A stretch of 64,000 bases of DNA from Novosphingobium sp. Rr 2-17 (GCF_000272475.1 NZ_AKFJ01000101.1:21271-85270); one strand, 5' to 3'. Positions 36,369 to 50,063 are shown, counted from the first letter of the stretch. The notes: generated from the sequence alone by a model not told the origin. Numbers and translations are program-made.

Positions 36369-37151
36369 ATGCGCTCGATACTCGTCATGGCCGACCACAA
36401 GCCCGGCAGCGAAGCCTGCCTCGAAGCTGCGATCGAACTCGCACGCCAACGCGACGGGCACCTGACTGTGCTGGTCGATACACCGTTCTCGCGCTTCATC
36501 GCGACCGACCCGATGGGCGGCAACTACATCCTCGCCGAAGCGCTCGACAAAGCGCGCAAAGAAGACGACGCGTTCGCCGCGGCCATCGAAGAGCGGATTG
36601 CGCGCAGTGGCATTCCGTTCGATGTGGTGCGCAGCGAAGATGATCAAGTGAGCGCGCTTGCCGCTGCCGCGCGCTTGTCGGATCTCGTGGTGGTATCGCG
36701 ATCGAGCGGGCAGGCGGGCGAACTGGCGCTGGTTTCGCGCACGCCGGTGCTGGCACTGCCCGATGCATCGCACTTGGCTTTGCCCATCCGCCGCGCTTGC
36801 GTCGCTTGGGATGGGGGCGAACAAGCAGCAGCGGCTCTACGCGGCGCGGTTCCCTTGCTCAAGACTTGCGAATTGGTCAAAGTCATCAGCGTCACCGAAA
36901 AGGCAGGCGGCTTTCCCGCCACCGACGCCCTGCGCTATCTTTCGCGCCATGGCATCCATGCAGACTATGAAGAATACGAGCGGCAAGCGTCTACCGAAGA
37001 GACGCTGGCGATCGCGGTTACCCAGTCCCATGCCGAACTGCTCGTGATGGGCGCTTACGGCAAAAGCCGAATGCGTGAGTTCCTGTTCGGCGGCGTCACT
37101 GCCTATTTCCTGAAGGAGGCCACTGCTCCGGCCTTGCTGCTCCAACACTGA
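36369..37151 (+). CDS. Universal stress protein, tandem UspA domains
   Basis: A 260-residue protein with a GGGAGAA ribosome site 8 bp upstream. Two UspA-like halves are visible (about 1-140 and 145-260). The C-terminal half has the ATP-binding pattern G-x2-G-x9-G in MGAYGKSRMREFLFGGVT, while the N-terminal half lacks it. Tandem Usp proteins bind ATP and support survival under stress. The FNR-like box upstream suggests induction at low oxygen, as known for several Usp genes. It is a single-gene unit. Confidence 0.9.
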   Translation: MRSILVMADHKPGSEACLEAAIELARQRDGHLTVLVDTPFSRFIATDPMGGNYILAEALDKARKEDDAFAAAIEERIARSGIPFDVVRSEDDQVSALAAAARLSDLVVVSRSSGQAGELALVSRTPVLALPDASHLALPIRRACVAWDGGEQAAAALRGAVPLLKTCELVKVISVTEKAGGFPATDALRYLSRHGIHADYEEYERQASTEETLAIAVTQSHAELLVMGAYGKSRMREFLFGGVTAYFLKEATAPALLLQH

Positions 37152-37318
37152 GCCACGTCTTCGCAACGGTACGCATCACGTCGATTCGAATCGATTGCGA
37201 AGAAATGGCGCATTGCAGCACGCGGAACGGCTGATGGGAGTACGCCCAGAAAGCGATTTGCACGCGCGACCGGTGATCGTCCGTCCGCTATATATTATAT
37301 CTCGTTTATAATCAGATC

Positions 37319-37498
37319 GTTGTGCGCGTTAATAAAAAATGTCAGTTTGATGATACGCAACTTAAAGTGCAGTTTTTGCAACATTGCGCGGGCGTTTCGC
37401 ACTTGCACAAAAACGTCTCTGAGGTCATACAGACAGTGCCTTTCAGGCATCCTCTCCCAAAACTTTTATAGCCCGGTCGGAAACGATCGGGCTTTTTT
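37319..37498 (+). ncRNA. Candidate small RNA of about 180 nt ending in a strong intrinsic terminator
   Basis: The 520-bp gap between usp and the AAA ATPase gene has no convincing protein. A TATAAT (37307-37312) lies in an unusually AT-rich stretch and points to a start near 37319; no clear -35 is seen. The transcript would contain a GTTTTT/AAAAAC-closed hairpin, a GTCT/AGAC hairpin, a small TGCCT/AGGCA hairpin, an unpaired CCTCTCCC and then the terminator. The pyrimidine run could pair with Shine-Dalgarno sequences. It is too far from usp (about 320 bp) to be that gene's own terminator alone. Confidence 0.45.
37471..37498 (+). terminator. Rho-independent terminator
   Basis: The arms GCCCGGTCG and CGATCGGGC (one wobble) enclose a GAAA tetraloop and are followed by six T residues. 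It ends the candidate small RNA upstream of the Cdc48-like gene. Confidence 0.85.
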
Positions 37499-37671
37499 CT
37501 TGCCTTGATTCAGCGCTCGAACAAGCCTGCTGCCCAGCGTGCCCAAACGGGCCGCGCACTCGCTCGGTTTGAAATATCCCTTGGCGATACCTAGTTCGCT
37601 CTCGTCACCCGATCGCTCGCGCCGTCTCATTCGGCCCAGCACAACAGGGTCAGGGGTCGGAAAGGGAATCG

Positions 37672-39987
37672 ATGGCAGACACGGACACCCAAGTGCAGGA
37701 GCGCACGGCCAGGCTGCAAGTCGCTGCCGCACGGCAAGAGGAAAGCGGCCACGGCATCGCCCGCCTCTCGCGCGGGGCGCTGGGTTCGATCGGCGCGCTG
37801 GAAGGCGACGTGCTGGAGATCACCGGTAAGTCGGTGACGGTGGCGCGAGCTGTCCTGGCATACCCTGAGGACGAAGGGTTGGAAGTGATCCGCCTCGACG
37901 GCCTGCAGCGTGGCAACGCCGAAGTCGGCTCGGGCGATCACGTCACCGTGCGCAAGGCCGAATCGCGCCCTGCGCAGCGCGTGGTCTTCGCCCCGGCTCA
38001 AAAGGATATGCGCCTGCAAGGTCCGTCCGCCGCGCTCAAGCGCAACTTTGCGGGCCGCCCGATGGTGCAGGGCGATCTGGTCGCCACCACCGGCCAGCAG
38101 CAAGTCGCGGACATTCCGCCGCAGTTGCACCGCATGTTCAACGCGCCCGCCTTTGCGCTGACGCAGATCCGCCTCAACGTCGTCTCCACCACGCCGCGCG
38201 GCATCGTCCATATCGACGAGAACACCGAGGTCGAACTGCGCGAGACGTTCGAAGAAGCGCACGATGCCCGCGGTGACGTCAATTATGACGACGTCGGCGG
38301 CATGAGCGAGACCATCCGCCAGTTGCGTGAGATGGTGGAACTGCCGCTGCGCTATCCCGAGTTGTTCACTCGGCTAGGCGTCGCTCCGCCCAAGGGCGTG
38401 CTGCTGCACGGTCCGCCGGGCACCGGCAAGACGCGGTTGGCTCAGGCTGTCGCTAACGAAAGCGAAGCGTCGTTCTTCTCGATCAACGGACCCGAAATAA
38501 TGGGTTCGGGCTACGGCGAGAGCGAAAAGCATCTGCGCGAAATCTTCGAGGAAGCGACCAAGGCGGCCCCGGCCATCGTCTTCATCGACGAAATCGATTC
38601 GATCGCCCCCAAGCGCGACCAAGTCCACGGCGAGGCGGAAAAGCGCCTCGTCGCTCAGTTGCTCACCCTGATGGACGGCCTCAACAGCCGCGCCCACGTC
38701 GTCGTCATTGCCGCCACCAACCGGCCCGATGCGATCGACGAGGCGCTGCGCCGTCCCGGTCGGTTCGACCGCGAGATCGTCATCGGCGTGCCCGACGAGA
38801 GCGGGCGGCGCGAGATCCTGGGCATCCACACCCGTGGCATGCCGCTGGGCGAGCGCGTCGATCTGAACGAACTGGCCCGCACCACCCACGGCTTCGTCGG
38901 CGCCGACTTGGCCGCCTTGGCCCGCGAGGCCGCGATCGAGGCGGTGCGGCGGATCATGCCCAAGCTCGACCTGGAAGCGCGCACCATTCCCGCAGACGTG
39001 CTGGAAAGCCTGCAAGTCATCCGCGAGGATTTCCTGGCCGCGCTCAAGCGGGTGCAGCCCAGCGCCATGCGCGAAGTGATGGTGCAAGTGCCGAACATCG
39101 GTTGGGCCGACATCGGCGGGCTGGACGAAGCGCAGCTCAAGCTGAAGGAAGGGGTTGAGCTGCCGCTCAAGAACCCTGAGGCTTTCCACAAGCTGGGCAT
39201 CCGTCCGGCCAAGGGCTTCCTGCTCTATGGCCCGCCCGGCACCGGCAAGACCCTGCTGGCCAAGGCAGTCGCCAAGGAAGCGGAGGCGAACTTCATCTCG
39301 ATCAAGTCGTCCGACCTGCTGAGCAAATGGTACGGCGAAAGCGAGCAGCAGATCGCCCGCCTGTTTGCCCGCGCCCGGCAGGTTGCCCCTTGCGTGATCT
39401 TCATCGACGAGATCGACAGCCTCGTGCCCGCACGCGGCATGGGCGGGTCCGGCGGTGAGCCGCAAGTCACGGCGCGCGTGGTCAATACGATTCTGGCCGA
39501 GATGGACGGGATGGAGGAATTGCAGTCGATCGTCCTGATCGGGGCCACCAACCGTCCGGGGCTGGTCGATCCGGCACTACTGCGACCGGGCCGGTTTGAC
39601 GAACTGGTCTACGTCGGCACCCCGGACGAGGCGGGGCGCGAGCATATTCTGGGCATTCACACCGCCAAGATGCCGCTCGACAAGGACGTGTCGCTGGCGA
39701 AGATCGCTGCCGAAACGGCGCGCTTTACCGGCGCGGACCTGGAAGACGTGGTGCGCCGGGCTGGTCTTGTCGCCATTCGCAAGCACGGCGCCAGCGTGAC
39801 GACGGTCACGGCCCAGGACTTCGTCGAGGCCCTGGAAGACAGCCGCGCCACGGTGACCGAGGAGATGGAAGACGAATACCGGCGCATGAAGGGTGAGTTG
39901 AAGAAGCGCGCCATGGAAGTGACCCCGATCGGCTTCATTGCCCCCGGCATGGTGGAGAGCCGGCGCGAGCGCAAGCACGGAGCCTGA
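37672..39987 (+). CDS. Cdc48/p97-type AAA ATPase
   Basis: A 771-residue protein with the full Cdc48 plan: an N-domain (about 1-195, double-psi barrel LSRGALGSIGALEGDVLEITG) and two AAA modules. D1 has Walker A GPPGTGKT near residue 247, Walker B IVFIDEID and the arginine finger in RRPGRFDRE. D2 has Walker A near 520, Walker B VIFIDEID and LLRPGRFDE. Both sites look active. The family unfolds or extracts proteins; in eukaryotes it works with ubiquitin, but bacterial partners are unknown. A ribosome site (GGAAAGG) precedes the ATG. No cofactor gene is adjacent. Confidence 0.93.
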   Translation: MADTDTQVQERTARLQVAAARQEESGHGIARLSRGALGSIGALEGDVLEITGKSVTVARAVLAYPEDEGLEVIRLDGLQRGNAEVGSGDHVTVRKAESRPAQRVVFAPAQKDMRLQGPSAALKRNFAGRPMVQGDLVATTGQQQVADIPPQLHRMFNAPAFALTQIRLNVVSTTPRGIVHIDENTEVELRETFEEAHDARGDVNYDDVGGMSETIRQLREMVELPLRYPELFTRLGVAPPKGVLLHGPPGTGKTRLAQAVANESEASFFSINGPEIMGSGYGESEKHLREIFEEATKAAPAIVFIDEIDSIAPKRDQVHGEAEKRLVAQLLTLMDGLNSRAHVVVIAATNRPDAIDEALRRPGRFDREIVIGVPDESGRREILGIHTRGMPLGERVDLNELARTTHGFVGADLAALAREAAIEAVRRIMPKLDLEARTIPADVLESLQVIREDFLAALKRVQPSAMREVMVQVPNIGWADIGGLDEAQLKLKEGVELPLKNPEAFHKLGIRPAKGFLLYGPPGTGKTLLAKAVAKEAEANFISIKSSDLLSKWYGESEQQIARLFARARQVAPCVIFIDEIDSLVPARGMGGSGGEPQVTARVVNTILAEMDGMEELQSIVLIGATNRPGLVDPALLRPGRFDELVYVGTPDEAGREHILGIHTAKMPLDKDVSLAKIAAETARFTGADLEDVVRRAGLVAIRKHGASVTTVTAQDFVEALEDSRATVTEEMEDEYRRMKGELKKRAMEVTPIGFIAPGMVESRRERKHGA

Positions 39988-40083
39988 CTGAACGACCCCG
40001 CCCGCCCCTGTGTTTCAGGGCGGGCGGTGGTCGAGTGCCACGACGCTCTTGCGCGCACGATCGGCTTGGCGCACCTGAGCGCC

Positions 40084-40905
40084 ATGATCGCATCTCCTCT
40101 TTCGACTCTGCGGCTTTCAACTCTGGGCCGCCGCGCCTTGCGTTCCCTTTGGGCGCTGGCGGCGATAACCGCCCCGACTTTCGCATCGGCGGCTCCGGTG
40201 CCGGTCTGTGGCTACAAGATCGTCGCATCGTTCCCTCACGATCCCACGGCCTTTACCGAAGGGCTCTTGTACGCCGACGGACTGCTCTACGAGAGCACCG
40301 GCGAGCGCGGCACGTCGCGGATCGTCATCCGCACCCTGGCGAACGCGAAGCCGATCAAGCAGGCGGACATCGATCCGACCTATTTCGGCGAAGGCCTTGT
40401 AGATTGGGGCGACCAGCTCATCAGCCTCACCTGGCGCGACGGCGCTGGATATCGCTGGGACCGCAAGACGCTGGCCCCGCGCGGCACGTTTACCTACGAG
40501 GGCGAAGGCTGGGGCATGACCCGCCACGGCCAGGTCATCTACCAAAGCGACGGCTCGGCCACCCTGCGCCTGCGCGATCCCGCCACGATGCGCCAGACCG
40601 GATCGCTGCCGGTGCGCGCCGATGGACAGCCAGTTATCTATCTCAACGAGCTGGAATGGATCGACGGTGAAATCTGGGCCAACGTGTGGACTACCAGCCG
40701 CATCGCCCGGATCGATCCGGCGACCGGCAACGTCAAAGCCTGGGTCGATCTGGCTGGTTTGCGGGCGCAGGCCGGTGCGACGCGGAGTGACGATTCGGTG
40801 CTCAATGGCATCGCCTGGGACGCCAAGGGCCACCGTCTCTTCGTGACCGGCAAGAACTGGAGCCGGATTTTCCAGATCACGCCTCAGTGTCCCAAGGGCG
40901 CATAG
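40084..40905 (+). CDS. Glutaminyl-peptide cyclotransferase, beta-propeller type
   Basis: I start at MIASPLSTLRLSTLGRR (273 residues), giving a signal peptide (ALRSLWALAAITAPTFASAA). The mature protein has the plant/bacterial glutaminyl-cyclase pattern: FPHDPTAFTEGLLYADGLLYESTGERGTS, then YFGEGLVDWGDQLISLTWRDG and LNELEWIDGEIWANVW. It converts N-terminal glutamine to pyroglutamate on exported peptides. It converges on the MscS gene with a 26-bp gap. Confidence 0.9.
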   Translation: MIASPLSTLRLSTLGRRALRSLWALAAITAPTFASAAPVPVCGYKIVASFPHDPTAFTEGLLYADGLLYESTGERGTSRIVIRTLANAKPIKQADIDPTYFGEGLVDWGDQLISLTWRDGAGYRWDRKTLAPRGTFTYEGEGWGMTRHGQVIYQSDGSATLRLRDPATMRQTGSLPVRADGQPVIYLNELEWIDGEIWANVWTTSRIARIDPATGNVKAWVDLAGLRAQAGATRSDDSVLNGIAWDAKGHRLFVTGKNWSRIFQITPQCPKGA

Positions 40906-40931
40906 TCAGGCGCAGAAGGGGTTGTCCGGCG

Positions 40932-42071
40932 TTAGGCGGTGGGGCCGGCACCTGCGGCAGCGCCGCCGATCGCCTCCAACATCGACGGTGTGCCCCCCAG
41001 TTCCATCGGCGCGACTTGCAGAGTGCGTCGGCGGGCCAGCGCCTCGGGCATTTCGCGGCGAATCCAGTCCATCACGCCCTCGCGAATTTCGCAGCGCAAG
41101 TCGAACAGCGTGGGGCCGTCCTTGGCGCTCATCAACAACCGGATTTCCAGCGTCTCATCGCGGCAGTCGGTGACTTGCAGGATCTGCGCCCGCTTGTCCC
41201 ACAGGCGGTGCCCCTGGATCTGGCGGGTGTATTCCTCGCGGATGCGGCCAACGTCGGCCGCATGATCGAGATAGAGCATCACGGTGCCGATCAGTTGTGA
41301 GCTGGTCTTGGTCCAGTTCTGGAAGGTCTCTTCGAGGAACCGGGTGGTCGGCACCACCAAGCGACGCTGGTCCCACAGAGCGACGACCACGTAGGTCGTG
41401 CGGATTTCCTCTATCCGGCCCCATTCGCCATCGATGATGACGACATCGTCGATCGAGATCGGCTCGGTCAGCGCCATCTGGAACCCGGCGATCAGCGCTT
41501 TGAGGGCCGGCTGCGCCGCCGCGCCGACTGCCAACGCGGCCAGACCCGCCGAGGCCATCAGCGTCGCCCCGACTTTGGCGACGCCTGGGATCGCCATCAG
41601 GATCAAAGCGATGGTATTGAACACGATCACGAACGTGAGAATGCGGCTGACGATCGCCAAACGCGTGCGACGCCGACGAGCGTCGCGGTTATCCTCTACG
41701 GTGATGTCCGCACGCAACGTCATCGCATCGACGAAAGAGCGCACGATCGCAACCGCGCTCCAGCCCATCAACACCGGCATTACGAAGCCGGAGATGCTGT
41801 CCCAGAACTCCATGAGCGCAGGCGCCTGCCGGGCTGCGACCACGATGCCCAGTACTACGAACGACCAGCGCGTGGGCCGAGCGATGCGTCGCACGACCAT
41901 GTCGTCCGACAAGCTGGCGCTGTGCTCGGCAATCCGACGCAAGATGCGGAACAGTAGTGCGTGGAGCAGGTAGGCGCCCACCGCCCCCAGGGTCCCGGCG
42001 ATCAGCGCAACGCCCCACTGCTGTGCCCACTCCGGAAGGCCGTGAACATGGCTTTCGAGATATTTTATCAT
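40932..42071 (-). CDS. Mechanosensitive ion channel, MscS family
   Basis: A 379-residue protein with about four membrane helices in the first 190 residues, the last with the Ala/Gly-rich TM3 pattern (LMASAGLAALAVGAAAQPALKALIAG). A beta domain follows (QMALTEPISIDDVVIIDGEWGRIEEIRTTYVVV), then a mixed C-terminal domain. This fits MscS channels that open on osmotic downshock. It follows polA on the same strand with a 67-bp gap. Confidence 0.92.
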   Translation of the reverse strand: MIKYLESHVHGLPEWAQQWGVALIAGTLGAVGAYLLHALLFRILRRIAEHSASLSDDMVVRRIARPTRWSFVVLGIVVAARQAPALMEFWDSISGFVMPVLMGWSAVAIVRSFVDAMTLRADITVEDNRDARRRRTRLAIVSRILTFVIVFNTIALILMAIPGVAKVGATLMASAGLAALAVGAAAQPALKALIAGFQMALTEPISIDDVVIIDGEWGRIEEIRTTYVVVALWDQRRLVVPTTRFLEETFQNWTKTSSQLIGTVMLYLDHAADVGRIREEYTRQIQGHRLWDKRAQILQVTDCRDETLEIRLLMSAKDGPTLFDLRCEIREGVMDWIRREMPEALARRRTLQVAPMELGGTPSMLEAIGGAAAGAGPTA

Positions 42072-42138
42072 GGCCGTCCAACGATGCTGCGGCGTGGCGT
42101 TTTACTGGGTTTCGCGCGACGGGGATAGCGTGGCAGTA

Positions 42139-45009
42139 TCAATGCGCCGCGCCCCAGCTTTTGCCGAAGCCGATCTCGACGCCCAGCGGCACGTCGAGGG
42201 TCACCGCCGGCAGCGCCGCTTCGCTCATCACCGCGTGGATCACCGGCGTTGCCGCTTCGACGTCAGCCTCCGGCAGTTCGAACACCAGTTCGTCGTGGAC
42301 CTGCAGCAGCATCCGCACATGGCCCAGTCCCGCTTGCGCCAGCGCCGGGTTCATCCGCGCCATCGCACGTTTGATGATGTCGGCGCTGGTGCCCTGGATC
42401 GGAGCATTGATCGCGGCGCGTTCGCTGCCCTGGCGCTCCGCCTGGTTCTTCGAGGTGATGCGCGGAAACCACGTCTTGCGACCAAACAGCGTCTCGGAAT
42501 ACCCCTTGGCACGCACGCTCTCCAGCGTCTCGTGGATATAGCGCTGGATGCCGGGGAAGCGCTCGAAATAGCGGTCGATCATGGCTTGCGCCTCGTCCGC
42601 CTCGGTCCCGAGCCGCCCCGCGAGGCCCCAGCGCGAGATGCCGTAAAGGATCGCGAAGTTGATCGTCTTGGCCCGCCCGCGCGTATCGCGATCGACGGTG
42701 CCGAACATTTCCATCGCGGTGCGCGAGTGGATGTCCTCTCCAGCGGCGAAGGCTTCCTTCAGGCTGGGCACGTCGGCCATATGCGCGGCGAGGCGCAGCT
42801 CGATCTGCGAATAGTCGGCGGCGAGCAGGACGTTGCCCGGCTCGGCCACGAAGCAATGGCGGATCTGGCGGCCGATCTCGGTGCGGATCGGGATGTTCTG
42901 CAAGTTGGGATCGGTGGACGAGAGTCGCCCGGTTTGTGCGCCGACCAGGCTGTAGCTGGTGTGGACGCGACCCGTCGCCGGGTTGATCGCGGCCTGCAGC
43001 GCCTCGGTGTACGTCGAGCGCAGCTTGGAAAGCTGGCGCCATTCGAGCACTTTGGAGGCGACCACAGCGCCTTGCCCGGCCAGGCCTTCCAGGATCGCCT
43101 GGTCAGTCGAATACTGGCCGCTCTTGCCCTTGCGACCGCCCTTGTAGCCCAGCTTATCGAACAAGATGTCGCCAAGCTGCTTGGGGCTGCCGATGGTGAA
43201 GGGCTGGCCGACCAGCTCGAAGATCTCCGCTTCCAGCGCCCCGATCGCCTCGGCGAACTGGCTGGACAAGCCGGCAAGCTGCTCGCGATCGACCTTGATG
43301 CCGTGCCGTTCCATCCCGGCCACGACCGGGATCAGCGGGCGATCGACGCGCTCGTAGATGCGGGTGCCGCCTTCGAACGACAGCCGCGGTTTCAACGTTT
43401 GGTGCAAGCGCCACGTCACATCCGCGTCCTCGGCGGCGTATTGCGTAGCGCGATCGAGCGGCACTTCGCCGAAGGGGATCGCCTTCTTGCCGGTGCCGCA
43501 GATGTCCTTGAAGGTGAGCGTCGTGTGCGACAAATGCCGCTGAGACAGCTCGTCCATGCCATGGCCGCCGCCAATCCCGTCCAGCGAACGCCCGGCGTCC
43601 AGGCAGAAGCTCAGGATCATGGTATCATCGATCGGCGCGACGTGGATGCCGTGGCGGGCCAATACGTTGAGGTCGTACTTGATGTTCTGGCCGACCTTGA
43701 GCACCGCATCGCTTTCCAGCAGCGGCTTGAGCCGGGCGAGTGCGTTCTGGATCGGCACTTGCTCGGGCCGCTCGGCGAACATGTCGGTGCCCCCGTGGCC
43801 GAGCGGGATGTAGCATGCCTCGTTGGGGCCTACCGCCAGGCTGATCCCGGCCAGATCCGCGCGCATCGCATCGAGCGCGGAGGTTTCGGTGTCGATCGCC
43901 ACCACATGCGCGGCAGCGGCGCGGGCGATCCAGCGATCGAGCTGCGCCTCGGTCGTCACGCATTCGTACAAGCTGCGGTCGACCGCCGGCATTTCGGGCG
44001 CAGGCTGACGCGCGGCGCCTTCGGTCGGGTTGGCGCCGCCTGTCACCGGCTTGGCGGGGTGCAACTGCGTCGTCATCGCGGGGCTGCCGCTGCCCGCGCC
44101 CAGGCGCTTGAGCAGGCTGGTGAAGCCGTGGCGGCCCAGGAACGCGGCCAGCGGATCGGGCGGGATCGCGTCCAGCTTGAAATCGTCCAGCGCCATCGGC
44201 AGCGCGCAGTCTTCTTTGAGCGTAACAAGCACCTTGGACAGTCGCGCCATCTCGGCCTGCTCGATCAGCCGTTCCTGCAGCTTGCCCTTCTTCATTTCGG
44301 GTGCGGCGGCGAGCACCGATTCGAGATCGCCGTAGTCCTGGATCAGCTTGCTCGCGGTCTTGGGGCCGACGCCGTAGACGCCCGGCACATTGTCCACCGA
44401 ATCGCCCATCAGCGCCAGCACGTCGCCCACCTTATCGGGCACCACGCCGAACTTCTCGACCACTTCGGCCACGTCGATGCGCTGGTTCTTCATGGTATCG
44501 AGCATGTCGACGCAGCCGCCTTCGATGACCGCGCCATCGGGGCCGGGATGTGGCTGCGCACATTTGCCGACGAGCTGCATCAAGTCCTTGTCGGACGACA
44601 CGATCGTCACGTCCCAGCCGCGCCGCGTCGCCTCGCGGGCGTAGGAGGCGATCAGATCGTCCGCTTCGTAGCCTGCCTCTTCGATGCACGGCAGGGAGAA
44701 GGCGCGGGTGGCATCGCGGATCAGCGGAAACTGCGGCACCAAGTCTTCCGGCGGCGGCGGTCGGTTGGCCTTGTACTTGTCGTAGATGTCGTTGCGGAAC
44801 GAGATCGAGCCGGCGTCCAGGATCACTGCCAGGTGCGTCGGCCCGTCCGCCTTGTTGAGATCTTCGGCCAGCTTCCACAACATCGTCGTATAGCCGTAGA
44901 CCGCGCCGACCGGCGTGCCTTCCGGGTTCGTCAACGGTGGCAGGCGGTGATAGGCGCGGAAGATATAGGCCGACCCGTCGACCAGGTAGAGGTGCTGCTT
45001 GGAATCCAT
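42139..45009 (-). CDS. polA: DNA polymerase I
   Basis: A 956-residue protein with all three activities visible. The 5'-3' exonuclease (about 1-300) begins LVDGSAYIFRAYH. The 3'-5' exonuclease (about 350-540) keeps the acidic DxE pair in AIDTETSALD and the QNIKYDLNVL and DADVTWRL motifs, so proofreading is probably intact. The polymerase domain has motif A ADYSQIELRLAAH, the O-helix region RGSERAAINAPIQGTSADI and motif C VHDELVFELP. It fills gaps in repair and removes RNA primers. The start lies 202 bp from a divergent lipoprotein gene. Confidence 0.97.
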   Translation of the reverse strand: MDSKQHLYLVDGSAYIFRAYHRLPPLTNPEGTPVGAVYGYTTMLWKLAEDLNKADGPTHLAVILDAGSISFRNDIYDKYKANRPPPPEDLVPQFPLIRDATRAFSLPCIEEAGYEADDLIASYAREATRRGWDVTIVSSDKDLMQLVGKCAQPHPGPDGAVIEGGCVDMLDTMKNQRIDVAEVVEKFGVVPDKVGDVLALMGDSVDNVPGVYGVGPKTASKLIQDYGDLESVLAAAPEMKKGKLQERLIEQAEMARLSKVLVTLKEDCALPMALDDFKLDAIPPDPLAAFLGRHGFTSLLKRLGAGSGSPAMTTQLHPAKPVTGGANPTEGAARQPAPEMPAVDRSLYECVTTEAQLDRWIARAAAAHVVAIDTETSALDAMRADLAGISLAVGPNEACYIPLGHGGTDMFAERPEQVPIQNALARLKPLLESDAVLKVGQNIKYDLNVLARHGIHVAPIDDTMILSFCLDAGRSLDGIGGGHGMDELSQRHLSHTTLTFKDICGTGKKAIPFGEVPLDRATQYAAEDADVTWRLHQTLKPRLSFEGGTRIYERVDRPLIPVVAGMERHGIKVDREQLAGLSSQFAEAIGALEAEIFELVGQPFTIGSPKQLGDILFDKLGYKGGRKGKSGQYSTDQAILEGLAGQGAVVASKVLEWRQLSKLRSTYTEALQAAINPATGRVHTSYSLVGAQTGRLSSTDPNLQNIPIRTEIGRQIRHCFVAEPGNVLLAADYSQIELRLAAHMADVPSLKEAFAAGEDIHSRTAMEMFGTVDRDTRGRAKTINFAILYGISRWGLAGRLGTEADEAQAMIDRYFERFPGIQRYIHETLESVRAKGYSETLFGRKTWFPRITSKNQAERQGSERAAINAPIQGTSADIIKRAMARMNPALAQAGLGHVRMLLQVHDELVFELPEADVEAATPVIHAVMSEAALPAVTLDVPLGVEIGFGKSWGAAH

Positions 45010-45211
45010 AGTCCTCCCCTAGAACGTGCGCGCGCCGGAAGGAACCGGCCAATTAGTGGCCGCTGCGGAACATACACCCTCCGAAAGCGTTTTGCCGACC
45101 GGGCTTGTAACGCCGCGACGTGCCACTTATCGGTTATCAGCCGGGAGAGGCTCTTTGCGCGGCGCGACGGCCGCTCAGGATACACCTGCAGAACGAGGGA
45201 TTTACAAGACA

Positions 45212-45550
45212 ATGCGCAAGATCGTTATCGCTGCCACCGCAGCCGCCACCGCCCTGGCGTTGGCCGCCTGCTCGCAGAACACGCAAGACGCCACCGAGGC
45301 CGCAGCTTCGTCTGCCGGCAGCGACGTCGAAGCCGTCGCGTCAGACGCGGGTGACGCCATTAGCAACCTGGGCGCCAAGGCCAGCGACGCTGCGGACGAC
45401 AGCGCCGATGCCGCCAAGGATGCGACTAAGGACGCGGCTAAGTCGGCCGAAAAAACCACTGACGACATCGCTGCCGACGCCGACAAGGCCGCCGCCGACG
45501 TCAAGGCGGAAATCAACCGTCGCACTGACGGCGATCCCAAGACCAACTGA
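45212..45550 (+). CDS. Ala/Asp-rich lipoprotein with LEA-like helical repeats
   Basis: A 112-residue protein starting MRKIVIAATAAATALALAACSQ, with lipobox LAAC (Cys near residue 20). The mature part is made of short Ala/Asp/Lys repeats (SDAADDSADAAKDATKDAAK), predicted as one long amphipathic helix without aromatic residues, similar to LEA-like or entericidin-like surface lipoproteins. A possible role is stress protection of the envelope; nothing specific can be said. It ends just before a strong terminator. Confidence 0.7.
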   Translation: MRKIVIAATAAATALALAACSQNTQDATEAAASSAGSDVEAVASDAGDAISNLGAKASDAADDSADAAKDATKDAAKSAEKTTDDIAADADKAAADVKAEINRRTDGDPKTN

Positions 45551-45575
45551 GCAAAACCGTTCGGTTCGACACACG

Positions 45576-45606
45576 AGGCGCTCCGGGAAACCGGGGCGCC
45601 TTTTTC
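45576..45606 (+). terminator. Rho-independent terminator of the lipoprotein gene
   Basis: The arms AGGCGCTCCGG and CCGGGGCGCCT pair around a GAAA loop (one mismatch), followed by five T residues, 25 bp after the stop codon. Confidence 0.88.
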
Positions 45607-45700
45607 GTTGGGCGGCATCGAACACGCGCCAGGAAGGGTTAGAAACGGGGAGACGCGTCCATCGTGGTTATTTTTCCCGTGCTTCCATCCACTCCCGACA

Positions 45701-45740
45701 ACAAAAAGCCCCGCCGGATCGCTCCGGCGGGGCCTTTTGT
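45701..45740 (-). terminator. Rho-independent terminator of rpoBC
   Basis: A perfect 11-bp stem (45708-45718 with 45723-45733) with a TCGC loop is followed on the minus strand by a CTTTTTG tract, about 30 bp past the rpoC stop codon. The opposite side also has T-rich bases, so it may stop transcripts from both directions. Confidence 0.88.
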
Positions 45741-45761
45741 TTTGCCCGGGGGCGACGCGGC

Positions 45762-50063
<4,302 letters not shown>

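Noticed and set aside
37320..37508. A 62-codon frame in the gap before the Cdc48-like gene
   Set aside because: It covers the intrinsic terminator, lacks a ribosome site and has a Cys/Ser-rich random-looking sequence; a small RNA fits better.
42070..45354. A 1094-codon open frame on the plus strand opposite polA
   Set aside because: It mirrors the polA codon pattern in high-GC DNA, has no recognisable domain and is rich in Arg, His and Gly; polA is certain.
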